A DNA stretch of 64,000 bases from Lentzea flava (GTDB lineage Bacteria; Actinomycetota; Actinomycetes; Mycobacteriales; Pseudonocardiaceae): NCBI RefSeq assembly GCF_014648475.1, contig NZ_BMRE01000003.1:186001-250000 (forward strand), read 5' to 3'. Within the stretch, counting starts at the first letter, position 1. Each line of letters starts with the position of its first letter. The notes beneath the pieces were generated by a model, which worked only from the letters and a program-made list of their open reading frames with translations, was not told the origin of the DNA and did no database searches. A program made the translations under genes and the position numbers. Below, in pieces: positions 34,024 through 41,783 of the stretch.

Positions 34024-35271
34024 ATGCCAGTCGCGACTTACGTGCGTGATCACGTCGGCAGGCTCTACCGGGTGGGGGAGACCGACGTCGAGGTGTCGGG
34101 GCGGTCGCGTCGCGCGGTGTTGTGGGCGGCCTGGGCGGCGATGCTCGCGGCCGGCATCGGGCAGTACGGGTTCGGGGCGCTGATCCCTCGGCTGCAGGAC
34201 CGGTGGAGTGTGCCGGAGCTGTTCTGGGCGCTGGCCCTGTGGACCGTGTGCCAGGCGGGCACGGCGTTTCCGGCGGCCTGGTTGCGGCGGCAGAACAGGC
34301 TGACGCCGACCGGCGCGCTGTGGATCGGCGCGATCCTGTGCGGCGCCGGGCTGGTGACGCTCGGGCAGGGCCGGCTCGTCGGGTATTCGGTGCTCGGGGG
34401 CGTCGGCGCGGGCCTGGTCTACGCGACCTGTCTCGGCACGATCGTCCGCTGGTACCCGGAGCGCGTCACGCGGAAGGTCGCGTTCGTCAGCGGTGCCTTC
34501 GCGTACGGGTCGGTGCCGTTCGTGCTCGCGGCGGGGTTCCTGCTCACGAACGTCGACGGGTTCCTCACGCCGGCGGCGATCGCGATCACCGCGGTGGTGG
34601 CCGTCGCGGGCGCGGTGATGAAGGACCCGCCCGAGCACTGGTGGCCGCCGCACGTCCGGCCGCGGGAATGGGCCCTGGACCGGGCGCGGGTGCCGAACCG
34701 GTTCGCGCTCAAGGAGTTCCGGACGCACGAAGCGATGCGGTGCGGCACGTTCTGGTGGCTGTACGGCGGTGTGGCGTTCGCGGCGGCGGTTTCGCTCTAC
34801 GACCTGGCCTACTTGCCTTTGTTCGTGGGTGACAAGGTGCTCGGGGCGGTCGCGCTGGCCACGCTCGCCGCCGCCACCGGGACCGGACGGGTGCTGGTCG
34901 GGTGGATCTCCGACCGGGTCGGCCGCCGCAGGGCGCTGGTCTGGACGCTGGCGACCGGGGGTTTCGCGCAGTTCGTGTTGCTGTACTCCCAGAACGTCGC
35001 CGGGCTGCTGCTGGGCGCGACGCTCGCGGGCCTCGGCACCGGGTGCTGCTACTCGGTGCTGGTCGGCGTCACCAGGGAGTACTTCGGCGAGACGAACGGG
35101 GCCCAGAACTTCGGCGTGCTCTACACCGCGAAGGCGGCGGGGGCGCTCATCGCGGCGATCGTGCTCGCGTCGCAGGGCCCTGGGTTCGCGTTCGTCGCGG
35201 CCGGGGTGCTGGGGCTCGCGGGCGCGGTGCTCACGCGTCACCTCTCGCAGCCGGGAAGGCCGCGGCTGTGA
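34024..35271 (+). CDS. oxlT: OFA-family MFS transporter (oxalate/formate antiporter-like)
   Basis: A 415-residue transporter with about twelve membrane segments. The long hydrophilic central loop contains MKDPPEHWWPP, a hallmark of the OFA family to which Oxalobacter OxlT belongs, and ISDRVGRRRALVWTLATGG is the MFS loop motif of the second half. Expected to exchange external oxalate for formate, or import oxalate. It follows operator 1 and leads into the fdhD pair, so transport and formate oxidation are co-expressed. Substrate is inferred from family plus the frc/oxc genes of the same regulon. Confidence 0.8.
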   Translation: MPVATYVRDHVGRLYRVGETDVEVSGRSRRAVLWAAWAAMLAAGIGQYGFGALIPRLQDRWSVPELFWALALWTVCQAGTAFPAAWLRRQNRLTPTGALWIGAILCGAGLVTLGQGRLVGYSVLGGVGAGLVYATCLGTIVRWYPERVTRKVAFVSGAFAYGSVPFVLAAGFLLTNVDGFLTPAAIAITAVVAVAGAVMKDPPEHWWPPHVRPREWALDRARVPNRFALKEFRTHEAMRCGTFWWLYGGVAFAAAVSLYDLAYLPLFVGDKVLGAVALATLAAATGTGRVLVGWISDRVGRRRALVWTLATGGFAQFVLLYSQNVAGLLLGATLAGLGTGCCYSVLVGVTREYFGETNGAQNFGVLYTAKAAGALIAAIVLASQGPGFAFVAAGVLGLAGAVLTRHLSQPGRPRL

Positions 35272-35810
35272 ACCGCGTGCCCGTCCTGTCCAGGGGCTGG
35301 CACCGGACTCCAGCCGAGGGCTGTTGCCTGATGGAGCTCACGTCGGTGCTCGCGGGCGAGGTGTGGTCGGACCGGCCCGCCTGCGTGCACCCGGTGCTGG
35401 CCTGTGTGGCGCGGTGCGTCAACGACCAGTCCACAAGGGACGGCCGGAGGAAGTTGTTGCCGTTCGCCACCAGGATGATCGGCACGGACAACGCGCCGGC
35501 CGCACACGAACTGGTTGCCCATTGCGTGCGCCGGAGCGGGATCGACGCGCCGGGGTGGTGGCCGCGCAGCTGGGTGGTGGCCAGGGCGGTGCGGGCGTTG
35601 AGCGGGGACGAGGTGTTGCGGCGCCTGCTCGACGAGTGCGTCGCGATCTGCAGGGAGGCAAGTGATGGGACGGGTGACGAGCAGGCGGCGCGTGGTGCGG
35701 CTGGTGGACGACGCGGCCACCGCGCGGCCGGACACGCTGGCGGTCGAGGAACCGCTGGAGATCCGCGTGCGGGGCAGGTCGCTCGCCGTGACCATGCGCA
35801 CGCCCGGTGA
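35268..35810 (+). CDS. Conserved hypothetical protein, 3' end doubtful
   Basis: Starts at a GTG overlapping the oxlT stop. Residues 1-130 look like a real helical protein (GCCLMELTSVLAGEVWSDRP, CVHPVLACVARCVNDQSTRDGRRKLL). The frame then stays open to 35810, overlapping fdhD by 146 bases with Arg/Gly-rich sequence that looks non-natural. A TGA at 35663 in another frame abuts the fdhD ATG as TGATG, the usual coupling, so I suspect a frameshift near 35640-35660 and a true end at 35665. Function unknown; the family is often seen beside formate dehydrogenase genes by my recollection. Confidence 0.6.
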   Translation: MNRVPVLSRGWHRTPAEGCCLMELTSVLAGEVWSDRPACVHPVLACVARCVNDQSTRDGRRKLLPFATRMIGTDNAPAAHELVAHCVRRSGIDAPGWWPRSWVVARAVRALSGDEVLRRLLDECVAICREASDGTGDEQAARGAAGGRRGHRAAGHAGGRGTAGDPRAGQVARRDHAHAR

Positions 35811-36510
35811 CGACTTCGACCTCGCCGCGGGCTTCCTGGTCAGCGAGGGCGTGGTGCGCAGCCCGTCCGACATCGCGTCGATCCGCTACTGCGCGGGCGC
35901 CACGGCGGACGGCGGCAACACCTACAACGTGCTCGACGTCGGACTCGGAGACGGCGTCGCGCCACCCGACCCGTCGATCGAGCGCAACTTCTACACCACG
36001 TCGTCGTGCGGGCTGTGCGGCAAGGCGAGCCTGGACGCCGTGCGCACCACCGCGACCTGGCAGGTGGCGGCCGACCCGATCAGGCTCGACCCGAGGACGA
36101 TCACCGAGTTCCCCGCGAAACTCCGTGCCGCACAACGGGTCTTCGACCGCACGGGCGGCCTGCACGCCGCGGGGTTGTTCGACGACAAGGGAAATCTGCT
36201 GTGCCTGCGCGAGGACGTCGGCCGGCACAACGCGGTGGACAAGGTCGTCGGCTGGGCCACCCGCACCGGACGGCTGCCGCTCACGAGCACCGTGCTGATG
36301 GTCAGCGGCCGGGCGTCGTTCGAACTCGTGCAGAAAGCGGTCATGGCCGGGATTCCGGTGCTCACCGCGGTGTCCGCGCCGTCGTCGCTCGCCGGCGACC
36401 TGGCCGAGGAGATGGGGGTCACGCTGGTCGGGTTCCTGCGCGGCACGTCGATGAACGTCTACACAGGAGGCCACCGCCTGGGAGTGACACAGGGGCCCGT
36501 TAGTCCGTAA
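35665..36510 (+). CDS. fdhD: Formate dehydrogenase accessory sulfurtransferase
   Basis: FdhD passes sulfur from IscS to the Mo cofactor of formate dehydrogenase. The 281-residue protein starts at the ATG at 35665 six bases after GGGAGG. The conserved cysteine pair is in TTSSCGLCGKASL (about residue 117). RTPGDDFDLAAGFLVSEG, LCLREDVGRHNAVDKV and VSGRASFELVQKAVMAGIPVL are family blocks. Its client is probably the formate dehydrogenase at 62993, under the same operator type. Confidence 0.95.
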   Translation: MGRVTSRRRVVRLVDDAATARPDTLAVEEPLEIRVRGRSLAVTMRTPGDDFDLAAGFLVSEGVVRSPSDIASIRYCAGATADGGNTYNVLDVGLGDGVAPPDPSIERNFYTTSSCGLCGKASLDAVRTTATWQVAADPIRLDPRTITEFPAKLRAAQRVFDRTGGLHAAGLFDDKGNLLCLREDVGRHNAVDKVVGWATRTGRLPLTSTVLMVSGRASFELVQKAVMAGIPVLTAVSAPSSLAGDLAEEMGVTLVGFLRGTSMNVYTGGHRLGVTQGPVSP

Positions 36511-36580
36511 GGAGTCCTCCGCGCGGATGATGCCCCGCGACGGACGCGATCTTGAACGGCACCCGCCTACCCTTCCTGGC

Positions 36581-37450
36581 ATGTTGACTGTGAGGGGGAT
36601 CAGCCGGAGCTTCGGCGACCACCGCGTCCTCGACGAGGTGAGCTTCGACGTGAAGCCCGGCCGGATGACCGGCTTCCTGGGTGCCAACGGATCCGGCAAG
36701 ACGACGACGATGCGGATCGTGCTGGGGGTGCTCGCCGCGCACGGGGGTTCGGTGAGCTGGCAGGGGAAGCCGGTCACCGCGCAGAACCGGCCGCACTTCG
36801 GGTACATGCCGGAAGAACGCGGCCTGTACCCGAAGATGAAGGTGCGCGAGCAGATCACGTGGCTCGGGCGGTTGCACGGCGTCGACCGGGAGGTCGCGCA
36901 GCGCAACACCGACCGGCTGCTCGACGACCTGGAGCTGACCGACCGCGCGAACGACCGGCTGGAGCAGCTGTCGCTGGGCAACCAGCAGCGCGTGCAGATC
37001 GCGGCCGCGCTGGTGCACGACCCGGACGTGCTGATCCTCGACGAGCCGTTCTCCGGCCTCGACCCGATCGCCGTCGAGACCGTGCTCGACGTGCTGCGCA
37101 AGCGGGCCGCGAACGGCGTGCCGGTGCTGTTCTCCAGCCACCAGCTCGCGATCGTGGAGCGGCTCTGCGACGACGTCGTGATCATCTCGAAGGGACGGAT
37201 CGCGGCGAACGGGTCGCGCGAGGAACTGCGCAGGACGCACGCGGGAGACCGCTACGAGATCGTCGTCGCGGAGGACGCGGGCTGGGTCCGCGACGTGCCC
37301 GGCACGACGCTCGTGGAGCTCGACGGGCCGCGCGCGGTGTTCGAGTCCGAGCCCCAGCAGGTGCTCAAAGCGGCTCTGGAACGCGGTGAGGTCTGCTCGT
37401 TCACGCCGGTCGTCCCCACGCTCGACGAGATCTTCAAGGAAGTGATCTGA
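36581..37450 (+). CDS. ABC transporter ATP-binding protein (NatA-like)
   Basis: A 289-residue ATPase with Walker A GANGSGKTT (about residue 37), a signature LSLGNQQRVQIAAALV (Gly-Asn variant of LSGGQ), Walker B DVLILDEPFSGLDP and an H-loop in LFSSHQLAIVERL. The C-terminal 80 residues form the extra domain of DUF4162 type typical of NatA/daunorubicin-type exporters. Coupled to the permease gene one base downstream. The pair likely exports a small hydrophobic compound or Na+. Confidence 0.92.
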   Translation: MLTVRGISRSFGDHRVLDEVSFDVKPGRMTGFLGANGSGKTTTMRIVLGVLAAHGGSVSWQGKPVTAQNRPHFGYMPEERGLYPKMKVREQITWLGRLHGVDREVAQRNTDRLLDDLELTDRANDRLEQLSLGNQQRVQIAAALVHDPDVLILDEPFSGLDPIAVETVLDVLRKRAANGVPVLFSSHQLAIVERLCDDVVIISKGRIAANGSREELRRTHAGDRYEIVVAEDAGWVRDVPGTTLVELDGPRAVFESEPQQVLKAALERGEVCSFTPVVPTLDEIFKEVI

Positions 37451-37451
37451 G

Positions 37452-38519
37452 ATGGCCCGTGCTTCCTTCGCCCAGGCGACCTGGCTGGTCGCCGAGCGCG
37501 AGATGAAGACCTTCGTCAGCACCAAGGGGTTCTGGATCGGGTTCGTCGCCACGATCGTCGGCCTCTTCGCGCTGACCGTGCTGCCGACGGTGTTCGGCGA
37601 CGACGACCCGAAGGTCGCTGCGGTCGGCTCGGCCGTGCAGGTGGTGCAGGGCAAGCACCTCGACGTCCGCGAGGTCGCGGACGTGCAGGCGGCCGCGGAC
37701 CTGGTCAGGGCCGACGAGGTCGAGGCGGCGATCGTGCCGGACGGCAGCGGCATCAAGGTCATCGCGTTGAACGACCCGCCGAACGACGTGATCCGGCAGC
37801 TCGTCGCCTCGCCTCCCGTCGAACTGCTGGACGCCTCGGCGGTGAGCTCCGGCCAGCGGTCCGTCACGGTGATCGTGTTCGGGCTGGTGTTCCTGATGTT
37901 CGGCATGGGCGGCGCGGCGATCGCGCAGAGCACCGTGACCGAGAAGCAGACCAGGATCGTGGAGATCCTCGTGTCGACGGTGCCGGTGCGGGCGCTGCTC
38001 GCCGGCAAGATCCTCGGGCACACGATCCTCACGCTGTGCCAGGTCGTGGTGCTGGCGCTCGCCGCACCGATCGCACTGCGCGTCGCCGGGCTGGCCGAGC
38101 TGCTCGCCGTGGTGGTGCCCGCGCTGGGGTGGTTCGTGCCGTTCCTGATGCTCGGGTTCGTGCTGATCTCGTCGATGTGGGCGGTGGCGGGCGCGCTGGT
38201 CAGCCGTCAGGAGGACCTCGGCTCGACGATGGGCCTGGTGATGCTCGCGGTGATGGGGCCGTACTTCGGGGTGCAGTTCTTCTACGAGAACGCCGCGGTG
38301 CTCTCCGTGATGTCGTTCGTGCCGTTCACGGCGGCGGTGGCGATGCCGGTGCGGATGTTCGCCCAGCAGGCGCAGCCGTGGGAGGCGCTGGTGTCGCTCG
38401 GTCTCCTGGCCACGACCGTCGTGGTGATCCTGCTGGTCGCGTCCAGGCTCTACACCGGATCGTTGTTGCAGACCGGCGCGCGGGTGAAGCTGTCGCGGGC
38501 CTGGGCACCGGCAGAATAG
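37452..38519 (+). CDS. ABC-2 type permease (NatB-like)
   Basis: A 355-residue membrane protein with one N-terminal helix (about 25-45), an extracytoplasmic domain (about 50-135) and about six further helices (135-345). The EKQTRIVEILVSTVPVRALLAGKILGH segment is the coupling-helix motif of NatB/ABC-2 permeases. Works with the ATPase at 36581; substrate not predictable. Confidence 0.9.
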   Translation: MARASFAQATWLVAEREMKTFVSTKGFWIGFVATIVGLFALTVLPTVFGDDDPKVAAVGSAVQVVQGKHLDVREVADVQAAADLVRADEVEAAIVPDGSGIKVIALNDPPNDVIRQLVASPPVELLDASAVSSGQRSVTVIVFGLVFLMFGMGGAAIAQSTVTEKQTRIVEILVSTVPVRALLAGKILGHTILTLCQVVVLALAAPIALRVAGLAELLAVVVPALGWFVPFLMLGFVLISSMWAVAGALVSRQEDLGSTMGLVMLAVMGPYFGVQFFYENAAVLSVMSFVPFTAAVAMPVRMFAQQAQPWEALVSLGLLATTVVVILLVASRLYTGSLLQTGARVKLSRAWAPAE

Positions 38520-38523
38520 GCGC

Positions 38524-39435
38524 ATGATCGCTGATCCGATTCGCCTCGCCGTCGTCGGCCTGGGCGCCATGGGCACCCGGATGCTGACGGCGGCGCGGTC
38601 GCATCCCGACTACACCGTCGTCGCGGGCGTCGACGTCGCACCCCGCACGCTCGACGTCCCCGTCGTCACGTCGCTGGCCGACGTGCTGTCCGATGTGGAC
38701 GCGGTGTACGTCTCCACGCCGCCCGCGTCGCACGCCGAGCTGGTGCTCGAAGCGTTCGCCGCGGGCAAGGCGGTGTTCTGCGAGAAGCCCCTCGCCGTCG
38801 ACCTCGGCGAGGCGCGGGCGATGGCCGACGCCGCCAGGGGACGGCCGAACGCGGTGAACTTCGCGCTGTCGGACATGGTGGCGACGCTGGAGATCGAACG
38901 GCAGCTGCTGGAGCTGGGCGCGCTGCGGGGCGTGGAGATCAGGCTGCAGTTCCCGCGCTGGCCGCGGGCGTTCCAGGCGGAGGCGGCCTGGCTCGCGCGC
39001 GCTGAGCAGGGCGGGTTCGTCCGCGAGGTGTTGTCGCACTTCGTCTACCTCACCGACCGGCTGCTCGGGCCGCTCACCGTCGAGTGGGTGTCGGCGGACT
39101 TCCCCGAGGCCGGTGCCGCCGAGGTGGCGGCACGCGGCCTGCTGCGCGGCAGCGGTGTGCCGGTGCACGTGTCGGCGTTCTCCGGACTTGCGGGACCGGA
39201 GATCTACGAGTGGACCGTGTGGGGCACCGAACGGTCGCTGCGCCTCGACCAGTGGGCCGACCTGTCCACTTCGGACGGAGGAGCGTGGGAGCCGGCGCCG
39301 TTGACGCAGACCGGGTCCGACTACTCACGGCTCACGCTGTTCGCGCAGGCCGTGCGGGGTGAGCACCCGCGCGACCTGGCGAACTTCGACAGCGGGCTGC
39401 GCGTGGCCGAGGTGATCGAGGCCTTCCTGCGCTGA
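38524..39435 (+). CDS. Gfo/Idh/MocA-family oxidoreductase
   Basis: A 303-residue NAD(P)-dependent enzyme. LAVVGLGAMGTRML is the nucleotide-binding loop, VYVSTPPASHAELVLEAFAAGKAVFCEKPLAVD gives the family EKP motif (Lys about residue 89). The C-terminal half forms the open-sheet substrate domain. These enzymes oxidise or reduce sugars, inositols or related hydroxyl compounds. Four bases after the ABC permease gene, perhaps by read-through only. Confidence 0.85.
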   Translation: MIADPIRLAVVGLGAMGTRMLTAARSHPDYTVVAGVDVAPRTLDVPVVTSLADVLSDVDAVYVSTPPASHAELVLEAFAAGKAVFCEKPLAVDLGEARAMADAARGRPNAVNFALSDMVATLEIERQLLELGALRGVEIRLQFPRWPRAFQAEAAWLARAEQGGFVREVLSHFVYLTDRLLGPLTVEWVSADFPEAGAAEVAARGLLRGSGVPVHVSAFSGLAGPEIYEWTVWGTERSLRLDQWADLSTSDGGAWEPAPLTQTGSDYSRLTLFAQAVRGEHPRDLANFDSGLRVAEVIEAFLR

Positions 39436-39465
39436 GCGCGGAGAAGCGGTCGACCGCCGTGATCC

Positions 39466-40308
39466 TCAGCCGAGCACCTCGCGCAGCCTGACGCCGAACT
39501 CCTCCGGCTTGCCCGCGTAGCCGAACTCGCCGCCCATGAACCCGCCGTGGTGGCTGGGGAAGACGACGGCCTCCTGGCCGAGCAACCGAGCGGTGTGGAC
39601 GGCCGTGCGCGCGGTGAACGCGTTGCCCGTCTCCTCGCCGACGGCGATCACGACACGGGTGGGCGCGGCCTTCAGCGCGTCGACCTTCGGCTGGTAGTCG
39701 GTGATCGCCACCGAGGCGGTGCCCAGCAACGGGTCGTCGCGCTTGCCGTCGTCCTCCGCGGGCATGCCGAACTGTGCCGGATCCGGTGCGGGCAGCGCGA
39801 AGTACTCGTCGGTGTACTCGCCCTGCCACGAGCTCATCTGCATGAACGCGGCCATGCCCGCGCCCCAGCCCTTGGCCTGGTAGGCCTCCATGAACCCGTC
39901 GCGGGCACGGCGGGCGGCATCGGCGTCGGGCAGCACGTCGATGATCGGCGGCTCGTGCGCGACGAGCGTGACCACGTCGTCCGGGTAGGTCGCGACGAGC
40001 TCGAGCGCCGTGACCGCGCCGCCGCTGGACGCGAACAGGTCGACCGGGCCGCCGACCGCCTGGATCACGGCGTGCACGTCCGCGGCCTGGATCTCGGGCC
40101 TGTTCTCGGTGCTGCCGTCCGACCGCGTGCTGCGACCGAGGCCGCGCGGGTCGTAGGTGATGACCGTGCGGTCCGGGAACTGGGCGACCAGGGCGCTGAA
40201 GCCGCTCGCGTCCATGGGCTGGCCGATCATCATCAACGGGCGGCCACCTTCGCCGTGCACGTCGTAGACGACGGCTGCTCCGTCGGTTTCCAGAGTGTGA
40301 GTTGGCAT
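39466..40308 (-). CDS. Alpha/beta hydrolase
   Basis: A 280-residue hydrolase. Nucleophile Ser in VDLFASSGGAVTALEL (about residue 95), oxyanion strand MMIGQPMDASGF, DPRGLGRSTR, and His in VVFPSHHGGFMGGEFGYAG. Related to putative hydrolases of the chloroperoxidase/enol-lactonase group; substrate unknown. Single gene, convergent with the oxidoreductase upstream. Confidence 0.85.
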   Translation of the reverse strand: MPTHTLETDGAAVVYDVHGEGGRPLMMIGQPMDASGFSALVAQFPDRTVITYDPRGLGRSTRSDGSTENRPEIQAADVHAVIQAVGGPVDLFASSGGAVTALELVATYPDDVVTLVAHEPPIIDVLPDADAARRARDGFMEAYQAKGWGAGMAAFMQMSSWQGEYTDEYFALPAPDPAQFGMPAEDDGKRDDPLLGTASVAITDYQPKVDALKAAPTRVVIAVGEETGNAFTARTAVHTARLLGQEAVVFPSHHGGFMGGEFGYAGKPEEFGVRLREVLG

Positions 40309-40415
40309 CGTTGCTCCCCAGTTCGGTAGGTGTGAGCAGCCTAGTCACAGACGTGAACCCCGATGGGCCAACAAGCCGATCGACCTGCATGTATTCGGCT
40401 GTTATCAAAGATCGC

Positions 40416-41135
40416 ATGACGCGAACAGCAGTGGTGACCGGCGGCGGCACGGGCATCGGCAAGGCGGTGGCGGCCCGGCTCGTGGAGCAGGGCCTGGACG
40501 TGGTGATCACGGGACGGCGGGAGGACGTCCTGAAGGCGGCGGCCGAGGAGATCGGCGCGCGGGCGGTGGTGTTCGACGCGGCCGACCCGGACGCGGTCGA
40601 GGCGGCGCTCGTCGACCTGCCGTCCTCTGTGGACGTCCTGGTGAACAACGCGGGCGGCAACATGACCAGGCGCCTGCCCGCGCCGCAGAACCTGGCGGAT
40701 GTGAAGAACCTCTGGTTCGCCAACTACGAGTCCAACGTGATCAGCGCCGTGCTGGTGACGACGGCCCTGGAACCGCGCCTCGCCGACAACGCCCGCGTGG
40801 TGACGCTCGGGTCGATCGCCGCACGGCGCGGCTCGGGTGCCTACGGCGCGGCCAAGGCGGCCGTCGAGGCGTGGACGGCGGACCTCGCGTTCGCCGTGGG
40901 AGCGAGGGGGATCACGGTCAACGTGGTCTCGCCGGGCGTCACCGAGGACACCGAGTTCTTCGGCGGCACCCTCAGCGAGGAGCGGCGCAGGAAACTCGTC
41001 GGGAACCCGGCGAACGGCCGCGCGGGCACCCCGGCGGACGTCGCCGCCGCTGTCGCGTTCCTGACCTCACCCGAGGCCGGGCACATCACCGCCCAGGTCA
41101 TCGGGGTGAACGGCGGAGCCGGGCTCGGACGCTGA
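40416..41135 (+). CDS. SDR-family oxidoreductase
   Basis: A 239-residue classical short-chain dehydrogenase: TGGGTGIGKAVAARL (cofactor loop), NNAGGNM (about residue 75), TLGSIAARRGSGAYGAAKAAV (Ser, Tyr, Lys) and NVVSPGVTEDTEFF. RR after strand 2 (ITGRRED) favours NADP(H). The end overlaps the convergent DedA gene by 38 bases. Substrate unknown. Confidence 0.88.
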   Translation: MTRTAVVTGGGTGIGKAVAARLVEQGLDVVITGRREDVLKAAAEEIGARAVVFDAADPDAVEAALVDLPSSVDVLVNNAGGNMTRRLPAPQNLADVKNLWFANYESNVISAVLVTTALEPRLADNARVVTLGSIAARRGSGAYGAAKAAVEAWTADLAFAVGARGITVNVVSPGVTEDTEFFGGTLSEERRRKLVGNPANGRAGTPADVAAAVAFLTSPEAGHITAQVIGVNGGAGLGR

Positions 41136-41697
41136 ATCCGATCACCGCCAGCACGACGACGAGCAGCGCGATCCAGGAGAACTCGGCGAGGTAGTGCTCG
41201 GCCGCCTCGCCCACGAAGTAGACCGCCGCCGTCGTGCCGCCGGCCCACGCGATGCCGCCAGCCGCGTTGGCCAGCAGGAACTTCCCGTAGTGCATGCCCA
41301 TCGTGGCGGCGAGCGGACCGGAGAGGATCCGCAGCAACGCCACGAACCGGCCGAAGAACACCGCCCAGGCGCCGTAGCGGTCGAACAGCGCCTGCGCGCG
41401 GCCGATCCTGTCCTCGCCGAAGTGGCGGGGGAACCTCTCGCCCGCCCACCCGAACAGGCGCGGCCCGAACCGCTTGCCCAGCGCGTACCCGGTGCTGTCG
41501 CCGATGATCGCGCCGGCCGACGCGCAGACGCCGACGAGGACCGGCGAGACGCCGTCGTGGTGTGAGGCCATGAGCGCGGCCGTGACCAGCACGATCTCGC
41601 CGGGCAACGGGATCCCGACGCTCTCGATGCCGACCACCAGGCCCACGACGACGTAGACGAGCAGCGGTGGAACGGTCTGCAGCCACTGGGTCAGCAC
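41098..41697 (-). CDS. DedA/SNARE-associated family membrane protein
   Basis: A 199-residue membrane protein from the GTG at 41697 (VLTQWLQTVPP). ESVGIPLPGEIVLVTAALMA is the re-entrant segment of DedA proteins, and FGRFVALLRILSGPLAATMGMHYGKF carries the conserved Arg-containing second motif. DedA proteins support lipid (undecaprenyl-phosphate) translocation and envelope homeostasis. Confidence 0.88.
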   Translation of the reverse strand: MLTQWLQTVPPLLVYVVVGLVVGIESVGIPLPGEIVLVTAALMASHHDGVSPVLVGVCASAGAIIGDSTGYALGKRFGPRLFGWAGERFPRHFGEDRIGRAQALFDRYGAWAVFFGRFVALLRILSGPLAATMGMHYGKFLLANAAGGIAWAGGTTAAVYFVGEAAEHYLAEFSWIALLVVVLAVIGFSVRARLRRSPR

Positions 41698-41783
41698 ACT
41701 CCCGATCTTCCTCCAGCAGCGGGATCCGCGCCGTGAACTCTGGCGTCTCGATAAGGTGTGGATCACCGGATCGAGGGGGCGGC

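Noticed and set aside
40385..40415. GCATGTATTC before the SDR gene as another GntR operator
   Set aside because: It lacks the GTATGCAA half site and the paired ATAC, so it does not fit the six-site motif.
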